NCBI GenBank assembly: GCA_958298945.1
Contig: OY282610.1
Span: 52,025,667 to 52,089,666 of the forward strand
Origin: Atherix ibis
Taxonomy: Eukaryota > Arthropoda > Insecta > Diptera > Athericidae
Direction of reading: 5' to 3'
DNA length: 64,000 nucleotides
Below are positions 23,127 to 35,789 of the stretch, piece after piece. The number at the start of each line of letters is the position of its first letter. The first letter of the stretch is position 1. The translations under genes were made by a program, and so were the position numbers. The notes beneath the pieces were generated by a model. The model had not been told where the DNA came from, did not search any database, and saw only the letters and a program-made list of their open reading frames with translations.

Positions 23127-24563
23127 AAAAATTTATCCAGAAAGAATTTTCTCATTCCAATGAGAATAATATGAATTGGAGAAGCTTTGCCTGAAAGTGC
23201 ACAATCATACCCCAAACAAACATCTCCAAAAAACCACCATTTTCATAGAGAAAAACAAATTATAAGAGAAAGTGGACTCAGTGTAATAATTGTTGCCTCC
23301 TATTTTTTGAGAAAACTGGGTGCCTGGTGTAAAAATTGGATTTTCGTGAATATTGTCACAAATTTTCGAATTTTTGTGGTTTTTTGCATATCTTTAGGTG
23401 GTCAATTTATTTTGCTTTCAGTAAATAAAAAATTTAATTTTAGGCAATTTTTTTTTAATAGTGCTCACAAAAATTTATTCTGAAAGGATATTCCTTTTTC
23501 GATCAGGCTAATATGGATCCAGAAGGCTATGTTAAAGTGTATGTAATGAAACCATGAAACAAATTGCCATTTTTATCCAAAAAAGCAAACTTTATTTTTA
23601 AAAAAATACAGCGAACTTTAGGTATTTTTTTTTAAAACGCCTGGAAAAAATTTTCCTGTAAGGACTTTTTTAGTCCGATCAGGATAATAAGAATAATTAT
23701 TAGTTTCACATATGTATGCGCATTAACATCATTAAACAAATTTTCGAAAAAATTTCCTTTTTCATAGAAAAATAGAAATTTAAAAAAAAATTTAATGATC
23801 TTTTGGCAAATTTTTCTCAAAACTCCCACCGAAATTTATCGTGACATGTCATTTTCCTTTCAATCATTATATTAAGAGTCATAGAAGGTTTGCCTGAAAG
23901 TGTGCAATGACACCACAAAATAAATTCTAAAAAACCTTAATTTTTATACAAAAAAAACGAATTTTAATAAAGAAAACAATTAATTTTATGAATTTTTTCT
24001 CAAAATCACCAACAAAAATTTATCCAGAAAGGATATTCTCATTCCAATCGAGAAAATATGTATTGGAGAAGCTTTGCCTGAAAGTACGCAATGACACCAT
24101 AAAAACAATTCTAAAAACCTTAATTTGTATACAAAAAAAAACGAATTTTAGGAAAGAAAACTATAAATTTTATGAATTTTTTCTCAAAATCACCAACAAA
24201 AATTTATCCAGAAAGGATATTCTCATTCCAATCGAGAAAATATGCATTGGAGAAGCTTTGCCTAAAAGTACGCAATGACACCACAAAAACCGTTCTAAAA
24301 ACCTTAATTTTTATACAAAAAAAACGAATTTTAAGAAAGAAAACAATTAATTTTATGAATTTTTTCTCAAAATCATCAACAAAAATTTATCCAGAAATGA
24401 TATTCTCATTCCAATCGAGAAAATATGCATTGGAGAAGCTTTGCCTGAAAGTACGCAATGACACCATAAAAACAATTCTAAAAACCTTAATTTTTATACA
24501 AAAAAAATGAATTTTAAGAAAGAAAACCATAAATTTTATGAATTTTTACTCAAAACCACCAAC
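23127..24563 (+). repeat. HOR 16: D1-D4 + 3 canonical (b-c-d), 1437 bp
   Basis: D1 has CAAATTATAAGAG. D2 has CAGGCTAATATGGATCC, so a BamHI site replaces XbaI. D4 has CCTTTCAATC. The same set recurs in HORs 18 and 20. Confidence 0.9.
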
Positions 24564-26369
24564 AAAAATTTATCCAGAAAGAATTTTCTCATTCCAATGA
24601 GAATAATATGAATTGGAGAAGCTTTGCCTGAAAGTGCACAATCATACCCCAAACAAACATCTCCAAAAAACCACCATTTTCATAGAGAAAAACAAATTTT
24701 AAGAGAAAGTGGACTCAGTGTAATAATTGTTGCCTCCTATTTTTTGAGAAAACTGGGTGCCTGGTGTAAAAATTGGATTTTCGTGAATATTGTCACAAAT
24801 TTTCGAATTTTTGTGGTTTTTTGCATATCTTTAGGTGGTCAATTTATTTTGCTTTCAGTAAATAAAAAATTTAATTTTAGGCAATTTTTTTTTAATAGTG
24901 CTCACAAAAATTTATTCTGAAAGGATATTCCTTTTTCGATCAGGATAATATGGATCTAGAAGGCTATGTTAAAGTGTATGTAATGAAACCATGAAACAAA
25001 TTGCCATTTTTATCCAAAAAAGCAAACTTTATTTTTAAAAAAATACAGCGAACTTTAGGTATTTTTTTTTAAAACGCCTGGAAAAAATTTTCCTGTAAGG
25101 ACTTTTTTAGTCCGATCAGGATAATAAGAATAATTATTAGTTTCACATATGTATGCGCATTAACATCATTAAACAAATTTTCGAAAAAATTTCCTTTTTC
25201 ATAGAAAAATAGAAATTTAAAAAAAAATTTAATGATCTTTTGGCAAATTTTTCTCAAAACTCCCACCGAAATTTATCGTGACATGTCATTTTCCTTCCAA
25301 TCATTATATTAAGAGTCATAGAAGGTTTGCCTGAAAGTGTGCAATGACACCACAAAATAAATTCTAAAAAACCTTCATTTTTATACAAAAAAAAAGAATT
25401 TTAATAAAGAAAACAATTAATTTTATGAATTTTTTCTCAAAATCACCAACAAAAATTTATCCAGAAAGGATATTCTCATTCCAATCGAAAAAATATGCAT
25501 TGGAGAAGCTTTGCCTGAAAGTACGCAATGACACCATAAAAACAATTCTAAAAACCTTAATTTGTATACAAAAAAAAACGAATTTTAAGAAAGAAAACTA
25601 TAAATTTTATGAATTTTTTCTCAAAATCACCAACAAAAATTTATCCAGAAAGGATATTCTCATTCCACTCGAGAAAATATGTATTGGAGAAGCTTTGCCT
25701 GAAAGTACGCAATGACACCATAAAAAAAATTCTAAAAACCTTAATTTGTATACAAAAAAAAAACGAATTTAAGGAAAGAAAACTATAAATTTTATGAATT
25801 TTTTCTCAAAATCACCAACAAAAATTTATCCAGAAAGGATATTCTCATTTCAATCGAGAAAATATGCATTGGAGAAGCTTTGCTTAAAAGTACGCAATGA
25901 CACCATAAAAACCGTTCTAAAAACCTTAATTTTTATACAAAAAAAAACGAATTTTAATAAAGAAAACAATTAATTTTATGAATTTTTTCTCAAAACCACC
26001 AACAAAAATTTATCCAGAAAGGATATTCTCATTCCAATCGAGAAAATATGCATTGGAGAAGCTTTGCCTAAAAGTACGCAATGACACCATAAAAACCGTT
26101 CTAAAAACCTTAATTTTTATACAAAAAAAACGAGTTTTAAGAAAGAAAACCATAAATTTTATGAATTTTTTCTCAAAATCACCAACAAAAATTTATCCAG
26201 AAATGATATTCTCATTCCAATCGAGAAAATATGCATTGGAGAAGCTTTGCCTGAAAGTACGCAATGACACCATAAAAACAATTCTAAAAACCTTAATTTT
26301 TATACAAAAAAAATGAATTTTAAGAAAGAAAACCATAAATTTTATGAATTTTTTCTCAAAACCACCAAC
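24564..26369 (+). repeat. HOR 17: D1-D4 + 5 canonical, 1806 bp
   Basis: A sister of HOR 15's monomer block: CCTTCATTTTT in D4 at about 25374, CCACTCGAG at about 25666 and CGAATTTAAGG at about 25763. The last monomer of HOR 16, just before it, has TTTTTACTC. Confidence 0.9.
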
Positions 26370-27813
26370 AAAAATTTATCCAGAAAGAATTTTCTCATTC
26401 CAATGAGAATAATATGAATTGGAGAAGCTTTGCCTGAAAGTGCACAATCATACCCCAAACAAACATCTCCAAAAAACCACCATTTTCATAGAGAAAAACA
26501 AATTATAAGAGAAAGTGGACTCAGTGTAATAATTGTTGCCTCCTATTTTTTGAGAAAACTGGGTGCCTGGTGTAAAAATTGGATTTTCGTGAATATTGTC
26601 ACAAATTTTCGAATTTTTTGTGGTTTTTTTGCATATCTTTAGGTGGTCAATTTATTTTGCTTTCAGTAAATAAAAAATTTAATTTTAGGCAATTTTTTTT
26701 TAATAGTGCTCACAAAAATTTATTCTGAAAGGATATTCCTTTTTCGATCAGGCTAATATGGATCCAGAAGGCTATGTTAAAGTGTATGTAATGAAACCAT
26801 GAAACAAATTGCCATTTTTATCCAAAAAAGCAAACCTTATTTTTAAAAAAATACAGCGAACTTTAGGTATTTTTTTTTAAAACGCCTGGAAAAAATTTTC
26901 CTGTAAGGACTTTTTTAGTCCGATCAGGATAATAAGAATAATTATTAGTTTCACATATGTATGCGCATTAACATCATTAAACAAATTTTCGAAAAAATTT
27001 CCTTTTTCATAGAAAAATAGAAATTTAAAAAAAAATTTAATGATCTTTTGGCAAATTTTTCTCAAAACTCCCACCGAAATTTATCGTGACATGTCATTTT
27101 CCTTTCAATCATTATATTAAGAGTCATAGAAGGTTTGCCTGAAAGTGTGCAATGACACCACAAAATAAATTCTAAAAAACCTTAATTTTTATACAAAAAA
27201 AAACGAATTTTAATAAAGAAAACAATTAATTTTATGAATTTTTTCTCAAAATCACCAACAAAAATTTATCCAGAAAGGATATTCTCATTCCAATCGAGAA
27301 AATATGTATTGGAGAAGCTTTGCCTGAAAGTACGCAATGACACCATAAAAACAATTCTAAAAACCTTAATTTGTATACAAAAAAAAAACGAATTTTAGGA
27401 AAGAAAACTATAAATTTTATGAATTTTTTCTCAAAATCACCAACAAAAATTTATCCAGAAAGGATATTCTCATTCCAATCGAGAAAATATGCATTGGAGA
27501 AGCTTTGCCTAAAAGTACGCAATGACACCACAAAAACTGTTCTAAAAACCTTAATTTTTATACAAAAAAAAACGAATTTTAAGAAAGAAAAACAATTAAT
27601 TTTATGAATTTTTTCTCAAAATCATCAACAAAAATTTATCCAGAAATGATATTCTCATTCCAATCGAGAAAATATGCATTGGAGAAGCTTTGCCCTGAAA
27701 GTACGCAATGACACCATAAAAACAATTCTAAAAACCTTAATTTTTATACAAAAAAAATGAATTTTAAGAAAGAAAACCATAAATTTTATGAATTTTTTCT
27801 CAAAACCACCAAC
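26370..27813 (+). repeat. HOR 18: D1-D4 + 3 canonical (b-c-d), 1444 bp
   Basis: A sister of HOR 16. Single extra bases occur in D1 (CGAATTTTTTGTGG, GGTTTTTTTGC), in the A-run of c and in TTTGCCCTGAAAG (about 27691). These extra bases cluster in this HOR. Confidence 0.9.
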
Positions 27814-29625
27814 AAAAATTTATCCAGAAAGAATTTTCTCATTCCAATGAGAATAATATGAATTGGAGAAGCTTTGCCTGAAAGTGCACAATCATACCCC
27901 AAACAAACATCTCCAAAAAAACCACCATTTTCATAGAGAAAAAACAAATTTTAAGAGAAAGTGGACTCAGCGTAATAATTGTTGCCTCCTATTTTTTGAG
28001 AAAACTGGGTGCCTGGTGTAAAAATTGGATTTTCGTGAATATTGTCACAAATTTTCGAATTTTTGTGGTTTTTTGCATATCTTTAGGTGGTCAATTTATT
28101 TTGCTTTCAGTAAATAAAAAATTTAATTTTAGGCAATTTTTTTTTAATAGTGCTCACAAAAATTTATTCTGAAAGGATATTCCTTTTTCGATCAGGATAA
28201 TATGGATCTAGAAGGCTATGTTAAAGTGTATATAATGAAACCATGAAACAAATTGCCATTTTTATCCAAAAAAGCAAACTTTATTTTTAAAAAAATACAG
28301 CGAACTTTAGGTATTTTTTTTTTAAAACGCCTGGAAAAAATTTTCCTGTAAGGACTTTTTTAGTCCGATCAGGATAATAAGAATAATTATTAGTTTCACA
28401 TATGTATGCGCATTAACATCATTAAACAAATTTTCAAAAAAATTTCCTTTTTCATAGAAAAATAGAAATTTAAAAAAAAATTTAATGATCTTTTGGCAAA
28501 TTTTTCTCAAAACTCCCACCGAAATTTATCGTGACATGTCATTTTCCTTCCAATCATTATATTAACAGTCATAGAAGGTTTGCCTGAAAGTGTGCAATGA
28601 CACCACAAAATAAATTCTAAAAAACCTTCATTTTTATACAAAAAAAAAGAATTTTAATAAAGAAAACAATTAATTTTATGAATTTTTTCTCAAATTCACC
28701 AACAAAAATTTATCCAGAAAGGATATTCTCATTCCAATCGAGAAAATATGCATTGGAGAAGCTTTGCCTGAAAGTACGCAATGACACCATAAAAACAATT
28801 CTAAAAACCTTAATTTGTATACAAAAAAAAAACGAATTTTAAGAAAGAAAACTATAAATTTTATGAATTTTTTCTCAAAATCACCAACAAAAATTTATCC
28901 AGAAAGGATATTCTCATTCCACTCGAGAAAAATATGTATTGGAGAAGCTTTGCCTGAAAGTACGCAATGACACCATAAAAAAAATTCTAAAAACCTTAAT
29001 TTGTATACAAAAAAAAAACGAATTTAAGGAAAGAAAACTATAAATTTTATGAATTTTTTCTCAAAATCACCAACAAAAATTTATCCAGAAAGGATATTCT
29101 CATTTCAATCGAAAAAATATGCATTGGAGAAGCTTTGCTTAAAAGTACGCAATGACACCATAAAAACCGTTCTAAAAACCTTAATTTTTATACAAAAAAA
29201 AAACGAATTTTAATAAAGAAAACAATTAATTTTATGAATTTTTTCTCAAAACCACCAACAAAAATTTATCCAGAAAGGATATTCTCATTCCAATCGAGAA
29301 AATATGCATTGGAGAAGCTTTGCCTAAAAGTACGCAATGACACCATAAAAACCGTTCTAAAAACCTTAATTTTTATACAAAAAAAACGAGTTTTAAGAAA
29401 GAAAACCATAAATTTTATGAATTTTTTCTAAAAATCACCAACAAAAATTTATCCAGAAATGATATTCTCATTCCAATCGAGAAAATATGCATTGGAGAAG
29501 CTTTGCCTGAAAGTACGCAATGACACCATAAAAAACAATTCTAAAAACCTTAATTTTTATACAAAAAAAATGAATTTTAAGAAAGAAAACCATAAATTTT
29601 ATGAATTTTTCTCAAAACCACCAAC
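27814..29625 (+). repeat. HOR 19: D1-D4 + 5 canonical, 1812 bp
   Basis: A sister of HORs 15 and 17. D3 has TTTTCAAAAAAATTTCC and D4 has ATTAACAGTC, both also in HORs 21, 25 and 26. Several homopolymers are one base longer than in the sisters (for example ACCACCATTTT preceded by seven A). Confidence 0.9.
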
Positions 29626-30862
29626 AAAAATTTATCCAGAAAGAATTTTCTCATTCCAATGAGAATAATATGAATTGGAGAAGCTTTGCCTGAAAGTGCA
29701 CAATCATACCCCAAACAAACATCTCCAAAAAACCACCATTTTCATAGAGAAAAACAAATTATAAGAGAAAGTGGACTCAGTGTAATAATTGTTGCCTCCT
29801 ATTTTTTGAGAAAACTGGGTGCCTGGTGTAAAAATTGGATTTTCGTGAATATTGTCACAAATTTTCGAATTTTTGTGGTTTTTTGCATATCTTTAGGTGG
29901 TCAATTTATTTTGCTTTCAGTAAATAAAAAATTTAATTTTAGGCAATTTTTTTTTAATAGTGCTCACAAAAATTTATTCTGAAAGGATATTCCTTTTTCG
30001 ATCAGGCTAATATGGATCCAGAAGGCTATGTTAAAGTGTATGTAATGAAACCATGAAACAAATTGCCATTTTTATCCAAAAAAGCAAACTTTATTTTTAA
30101 AAAAATACAGCGAACTTTAGGTATTTTTTTTTAAAACGCCTGGAAAAAATTTTCCTGTAAGGACTTTTTTAGTCCGATCAGGATAATAAGAATAATTATT
30201 AGTTTCACATATGTATGCGCATTAACATCATTAAACAAATTTTCGAAAAAATTTCCTTTTTCATAGAAAAATAGAAATTTAAAAAAAAATTTAATGATCT
30301 TTTGGCAAATTTTTCTCAAAACTCCCACCGAAATTTATCGTGACATGTCATTTTCCTTCCAATCATTATATTAAGAGTCATAGAAGGTTTGCCTGAAAGT
30401 GTGCAATGACACCACAAAATAAATTCTAAAAAACCTTAATTTTTATACAAAAAAAAACGAATTTTAATAAAGAAAACAATTAATTTTATGAATTTTTTCT
30501 CAAAATCACCAACAAAAATTTATCCAGAAAGGATATTCTCATTCCAATCGAGAAAATATGTATTGGAGAAGCTTTGCCTGAAAGTACGCAATGACACCAT
30601 AAAAACGATTCTAAAAACCTTAATTTGTATACAAAAAAAAACGAATTTTAGGAAAGAAAACTATAAATTTTATGAATTTTTTCTCAAAATCACCAACAAA
30701 AATTTATCCAGAAAGGATATTCTCATTCCAATCGAGAAAATATGCATTGGAGAAGCTTTGCCTAAAAGTACGCAATGACACCATAAAAACCGTTCTAAAA
30801 ACCTTAATTTTTATACAAAAAAAACGAATTTTAAGAAAGAATTTTTTCTCAAAACCACCAAC
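29626..30862 (+). repeat. HOR 20: D1-D4 + 2 canonical (b-c with 3' deletion), 1237 bp
   Basis: The core copies HORs 16 and 18 (ATTATAAGAG; GGATCC). The c monomer ends AAGAAAGAATTTTTTCTC, a deletion of about 18 bp that removes AAACCATAAATTTTATG. It joins D1 directly. The same deletion recurs at about 35765. Confidence 0.9.
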
Positions 30863-31934
30863 AAAAATTTATCCAGAAAGAATTTTCTCATTCCAATGAG
30901 AATAATATGAATTGGAGAAGCTTTGCCTGAAAGTGCACAATCATACCCCAAACAAACATCTCCAAAAAACCACCATTTTCATAGAGAAAAACAAATTTTA
31001 AGAGAAAGTGGACTCAGTGTAATAATTGTTGCCTCCTATTTTTTGAGAAAACTGGGTGCCTGGTGTAAAAATTGGATTTTCGTGAATATTGTCACAAATT
31101 TTCGAATTTTTGTGGTTTTTTGCATATCTTTAGGTGGTCAATATATTTTGCTTTCAGTAAATAAAAAATTTAATTTTAGGCAATTTTTTTTTAATAGTGC
31201 TCACAAAAATTTATTCTGAAAGGATATTCCTTTTTCGATCAGGATAATATGGATCTAGAAGGCTATGTTAAAGTGTATGTAATGAAACCATGAAACAAAT
31301 TGCCATTTTTATCCAAAAAAGCAAACTTTATTTTTAAAAAAATACAGCGAACTTTAGGTATTTTTTTTTAAAACGCCTGGAAAAAATTTTCCTGTAAGGA
31401 CTTTTTTAGTCCGATCATGATAATAAGAATAATTATTAGTTTCACATATGTATGCGCATTAACATCATTAAACAAATTTTCAAAAAAATTTCCTTTTTCA
31501 TAGAAAAATAGAAATTTAAAAAAAAATTTAATGATCTTTTGGCAAATTTTTCTCAAAACTCCCACCGAAATTTATCGTGACATGTCATTTTCCTTCCAAT
31601 CATTATATTAACAGTCATAGAAAGTTTGCCTGAAAGTGTGCAATGACACCACAAAATAAATTCTAAAAAACCTTAATTTTTATACAAAAAAAAACGAATT
31701 TTAATAAAGAAAACAATTAATTTTATGAATTTTTTCTCAAAATCACCAACAAAAATTTATCCAGAAAGGATATTCTCATTCCAATCGAGAAAATATGTAT
31801 TGGAGAAGCTTTGCCTGAAAGTACGCAATGACACCATAAAAACAATTCTAAAAACCTTAATTTGTATACAAAAAAAAACGAATTTTAAGAAAGAAAACTA
31901 TAAATTTTATGAATTTTTTCTCAAAACCACCAAC
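30863..31934 (+). repeat. HOR 21: D1-D4 + 1 canonical (a), 1072 bp
   Basis: A minimal HOR. D1 has GGTCAATATATTTTG, shared only with HOR 25. D3 has GATCATGATAATAAG and CAAAAAAATTTCC; D4 has ATTAACAGTCATAGAAAG. The single a monomer ends in CTCAAAACCACC and enters D1. Confidence 0.9.
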
Positions 31935-33352
31935 AAAAATTTATCCAGAAAGAATTTTCTCATTCCAATGAGAATAATATGAATTGGAGAAGCTTTGCCT
32001 GAAAGTGCACAATCATACCCCAAACAAACATCTCCAAAAAACCACCATTTTCATAGAGAAAAACAAATTTTAAGAGAAAGTGGACTCAGTGTAATAATTG
32101 TTGCCTCCTATTTTTTGAGAAAACTGGGTGCCTGGTGTAAAAATTGGATTTTCGTGAATATTGTCACAAATTTTCGAATTTTTGTGGTTTTTTGCATATC
32201 TTTAGGTGGTCAATTTATTTTGCTTTCAGTAAATAAAAAATTTAATTTTAGGCAATTTTTTTTTAATAGTGCTCACAAAAATTTATTCTGAAAGGATATT
32301 CCTTTTTCGATCAGGATAATATGGATCTAGAAGGCTATGTTAAAGTGTATGTAATGAAACCATGAAACAAATTGCCATTTTTATCCAAAAAAGCAAACTT
32401 TATTTTTAAAAAAATACAGCGAACTTTAGGTATTTTTTTTTAAAACGCCTGGAAAAAATTTTCCTGTAAGGACTTTTTTAGTCCGATCAGGATAATAAGA
32501 ATAATTATTAGTTTCACATATGTATGCGCATTAACATCATTAAACAAATTTTCGAAAAAATTTCCTTTTTCATAGAAAAATAGAAATTTAAAAAAAAATT
32601 TAATGATCTTTTGGCAAATTTTTCTCAAAACTCCCACCGAAATTTATCGTGACATGTCATTTTCCTTCCAATCATTATATTAAGAGTCATAGAAGGTTTG
32701 CCTGAAAGTGTGCAATGACACCACAAAATAAATTCTAAAAAACCTTAATTTTTATACAAAAAAAAACGAATTTTAATAAAGAAAACAATTAATTTTATGA
32801 ATTTTTTCTCAAAATCACCAACAAAAATTTATCCAGAAAGGATATTCTCATTCCAATCGAGAAAAAATGTATTGAAGAAGCTTTGCCTAAAAGTACGCAA
32901 TGACACCATAAAAACAATTCTAAAAACCTTAATTTGTATACAAAAAAAAACGAATTTTAAGAAAGAAAACTATAAATTTTATGAATTTTTTCTCAAAATC
33001 ACCAACAAAAATTTATCCAGAAAGGATATTCTCATTCCAATCGAGAAAATATGTATTGGAGAAGCTTTGCCTGAAAGTACGCAATGACACCATAAAAATA
33101 ATTCTAAAAACCTTAATTTGTATACAAAAAAAAACGAATTTTAGGAAAGAAAACTATAAATTTTATGAATTTTTTCTCAAAATCACCAACAAAAATTTAT
33201 CCAGAAAAGATATTCTCATTCCAATCGAGAAAATATGCATTGGAGAAGTTTTGCCTAAAAGTACGCAATGACACCATAAAAACCGTTCTAAAAACAGGCA
33301 AAGCTTCTCCAATTCAGGCAAAGCTTCTCCAATTCATATTATAAATGACACC
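31935..33352 (+). repeat. HOR 22: D1-D4 + 2 full and 1 truncated canonical, ending in a foldback
   Basis: Monomers start near 32824, 33008 and 33192. The third is cut after CCGTTCTAAAAA at 33294 and is followed by inverted sequence (33295-33342). Markers are GAAAAAATGTATTGAAG and AGAAGTTTTGCC, shared with HOR 27. Confidence 0.9.
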
Positions 33353-33379
33353 ATAATATGAATTGGAGAAGCTTTGCCT
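33295..33379. repeat. Foldback inverted repeat (copy 1)
   Basis: Two tandem copies of a 20-mer beginning CAGGCAAAGC (33295-33314 and 33315-33334) are the reverse complement of the D1 stretch ending AAGCTTTGCCTG. The second copy extends into a perfect 27-bp arm at 33316-33342. A 10-bp spacer AAATGACACC follows, then the matching arm at 33353-33379. It is the only reversed-orientation sequence I found in the array. A template switch during replication or repair is a likely origin, but that is inferred. Confidence 0.93.
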
Positions 33380-34368
33380 GAAAGTGCACAATCATACCCC
33401 AAACAAACATCTCCAAAAAACCACCATTTTCATAGAGAAAAACAAATTTTAAGAGAAAGTGGACTCAGTGTAATAATTGTTGCCTCCTATTTTTTGAGAA
33501 AACTGGGTGCCTGGTGTAAAAATTGGATTTTCGTGAATATTGTCACAAATTTTCGAATTTTTGTGGTTTTTTGCATATCTTTAGGTGGTCAATTTATTTT
33601 GCTTTCAGTAAATAAAAAATTTAATTTTAGGCAATTTTTTTTTAATAGTGCTCACAAAAATTTATTCTGTTTATAGATATTCCTTTTTTCGATCAGGATA
33701 AAAACCTTAATTTGTATATTCCTTTTTTCTAAAAACCTTAATTTGTATACAAAAAAAAAACGAATTTTAGGAAAGAAAACTATAAATTTTATGAATTTTT
33801 TCTCAAAATCACCAACAAAAATTTATCCAGAAAGGATATTCTCATTCCGATCGAGAAAATATGCATTGGAGAAGCTTTGCCTAAAAGTACGCAATGACAC
33901 CATAAAAACCGTTCTAAAAACCTTAATTTTTATACAAAAAAAAACGAATTTTAATAAAGAAAACCATTAATTTTATGAATTTTTTCTCAAAATCACCAAC
34001 AAAAATTTATCCAGAAAGTATATTCTCATTCCAATCGAGAAAATATGCATTGGAGAAGCTTTGCCTAAAAGTACGCAATGACACCATAAAAACCGTTCTA
34101 AAAACCTTAATTTTTATACAAAAAAAAACGAATTTTAAGAAAGAAAACCATAAATTTTATGAATTTTTTCTTAAAATCACCAACAAAAATTTATCCAGAA
34201 ATGATATTCTCATTCCAATCGAGAAAATATGCATTGCAGAAGCTTTGCCTGAAAGTACGCAATGACACCATAAAAACAATTCTAAAAACCTTAATTTTTA
34301 TACAAAAAAAAATGAATTTTAAGAAAGAAAACCATAAATTTTATGAATTTTTTCTCAAAACCACCAAC
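33353..34368 (+). repeat. HOR 23: D1, broken D2, no D3/D4, + 3 canonical (c1-c2-d)
   Basis: D1 starts at the right arm of the foldback, so its first 38 or so bases are missing. D2 begins TTCTGTTTATAGATATTCC and breaks after GATCAGGATA (about 33700). The rest of D2, D3, D4 and some canonical sequence are absent. The following monomers carry CATTCCGATCG, GAAAGTATATTC and ATTGCAGAAGC. Confidence 0.9.
33697..33750 (+). other. Rearrangement scar inside D2
   Basis: After GATCAGGATA the sequence reads AAAACCTTAATTTGTATA, then TTCCTTTTTTCT, then AAAAACCTTAATTTGTATAC. A canonical stretch is thus present twice with a D2-derived TTCCTTTTTTC between. The sister copy at 39.7 kb has an intact D2-D4 here. 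Offsets to the sister grow from 5995 to about 6934 bp, implying loss of about 939 bp. Confidence 0.85.
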
Positions 34369-35789
34369 AAAAATTTATCCAGAAAGAATTTTCTCATTCC
34401 AATGAGAATAATATGAATTGGAGAAGCTTTGCCTGAAAGTGCACAATCATACCCCAAACAAACATCTCCAAAAAACCACCATTTTCATAGAGAAAAACAA
34501 ATTTTAAGAGAAAGTGGACTCAGTGTAATAATTGTTGCCTCCTATTTTTTGAGAAAACTGGGTGCCTGGTGTAAAAATTGGATTTTCGTGAATATTGTCA
34601 CAAATTTTCGAATTTTTGTGGTTTTTTGCATATCTTTAGGTGGTCAATTTATTTTGCTTTCAGTAAATAAAAAATTTAATTTTAGGCAATTTTTTTTTAA
34701 TAGTGCTCACAAAAATTTATTCTGAAAGGATATTCCTTTTTCGATCAGGATAATATGGATCTAGAAGGCTATGTTAAAGTGTATGTAATAAAACCATGAA
34801 ACAAATTGCCATTTTTATCCAAAAAAGCAAACTTTATTTTTAAAAAAATACGTCGAACTTTAGGTATTTTTTTTAAAACGCCTGGAAAAAATTTTCCTGT
34901 AAGGACTTTTTTAGTCCGATCAGGATAATAAGAATAATTTTTAGTTTCACATATGTATGCGCATTAACATCATTAAACAAATTTTCGAAAAAATTTCCTT
35001 TTTCATAGAAAAATAGAAATTTAAAAAAAAATTTAATGATCTTTTGGCAAATTTTTCTCAAAACTCCCACCGAAATTTATCGTGACATGTCATTTTCCTT
35101 CCAATCATTATATTAAGAGTCATAGAAGGTTTGCCTGAAAGTGTGCAATGACACCATAAAATAAATTCTAAAAAACCTTAATTTTTATACAAAAAAAACG
35201 AATTTTAATAAAGAAAACAATTAATTTTATGAATTTTTTCTCAAAATCACCAACAAAAATTTATCCAGAAAGGATATTCTCATTCCAATCGAGAAAATAT
35301 GTATTGGAGAAGCTTTGCCTAAAAGTACGCAATGACACCATAAAAACAATTCTAAAAACCTTAATTTGTATACAAAAAAAAAACGAATTTTAAGAAAGAA
35401 AACTATAAATTTTATGAATTTTTTCTCAAAATCACCAACAAAAATTTATCCAGAAGGGATATTCTCATTCCAATCGAGAAAATATGTATTGGAGAAGCTT
35501 TGCCTGAAAGTACGCAATGACACCATAAAAATAATTCTAAAAACCTTAATTTGTATACAAAAAAAAAACGAATTTTAGGAAAGAAAACTATAAATTTTAT
35601 GAATTTTTTCTCAAAATCACCAACAAAAATTTATCCAGAAAGGATATTCTCATTCCAATCGAGAAAATATGCATTGGAGAAGCTTTGCCTAAAAGTACGC
35701 AATGACACCATAAAAACCGTTCTAAAAACCTTAATTTTTATACAAAAAAAACGAATTTTAAGAAAGAATTTTTTCTCAAAACCACCAAC
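34369..35789 (+). repeat. HOR 24: D1-D4 + 3 canonical (a-b-c with 3' deletion), 1421 bp
   Basis: D2 has GTAATAAAACC and ATACGTCGAAC and D3 has AATAATTTTTAG; all recur in HOR 29 at +6.93 kb. D4 has CACCATAAAATAAATTC. The last monomer carries the same 18-bp deletion as HOR 20. Confidence 0.9.

Larger units (their letters stand above)
22100..30862 (+). repeat. Super-repeat of about 3.25 kb, about 2.7 copies
   Basis: The unit is one HOR with BamHI-type D2 and n=3, followed by one HOR with CCTTCATTTTT-type D4 and n=5. Copies are 23127-26369 (3243 bp) and 26370-29625 (3256 bp). Partial copies lie at 22100-23126 and 29626-30862. Confidence 0.87.

Noticed and set aside
33295..33379. Rho-independent terminator or small RNA hairpin
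   Set aside because: The stem is a reversed copy of the array's own D1 sequence, with no T-run after it and no gene before it. A rearrangement scar fits better.
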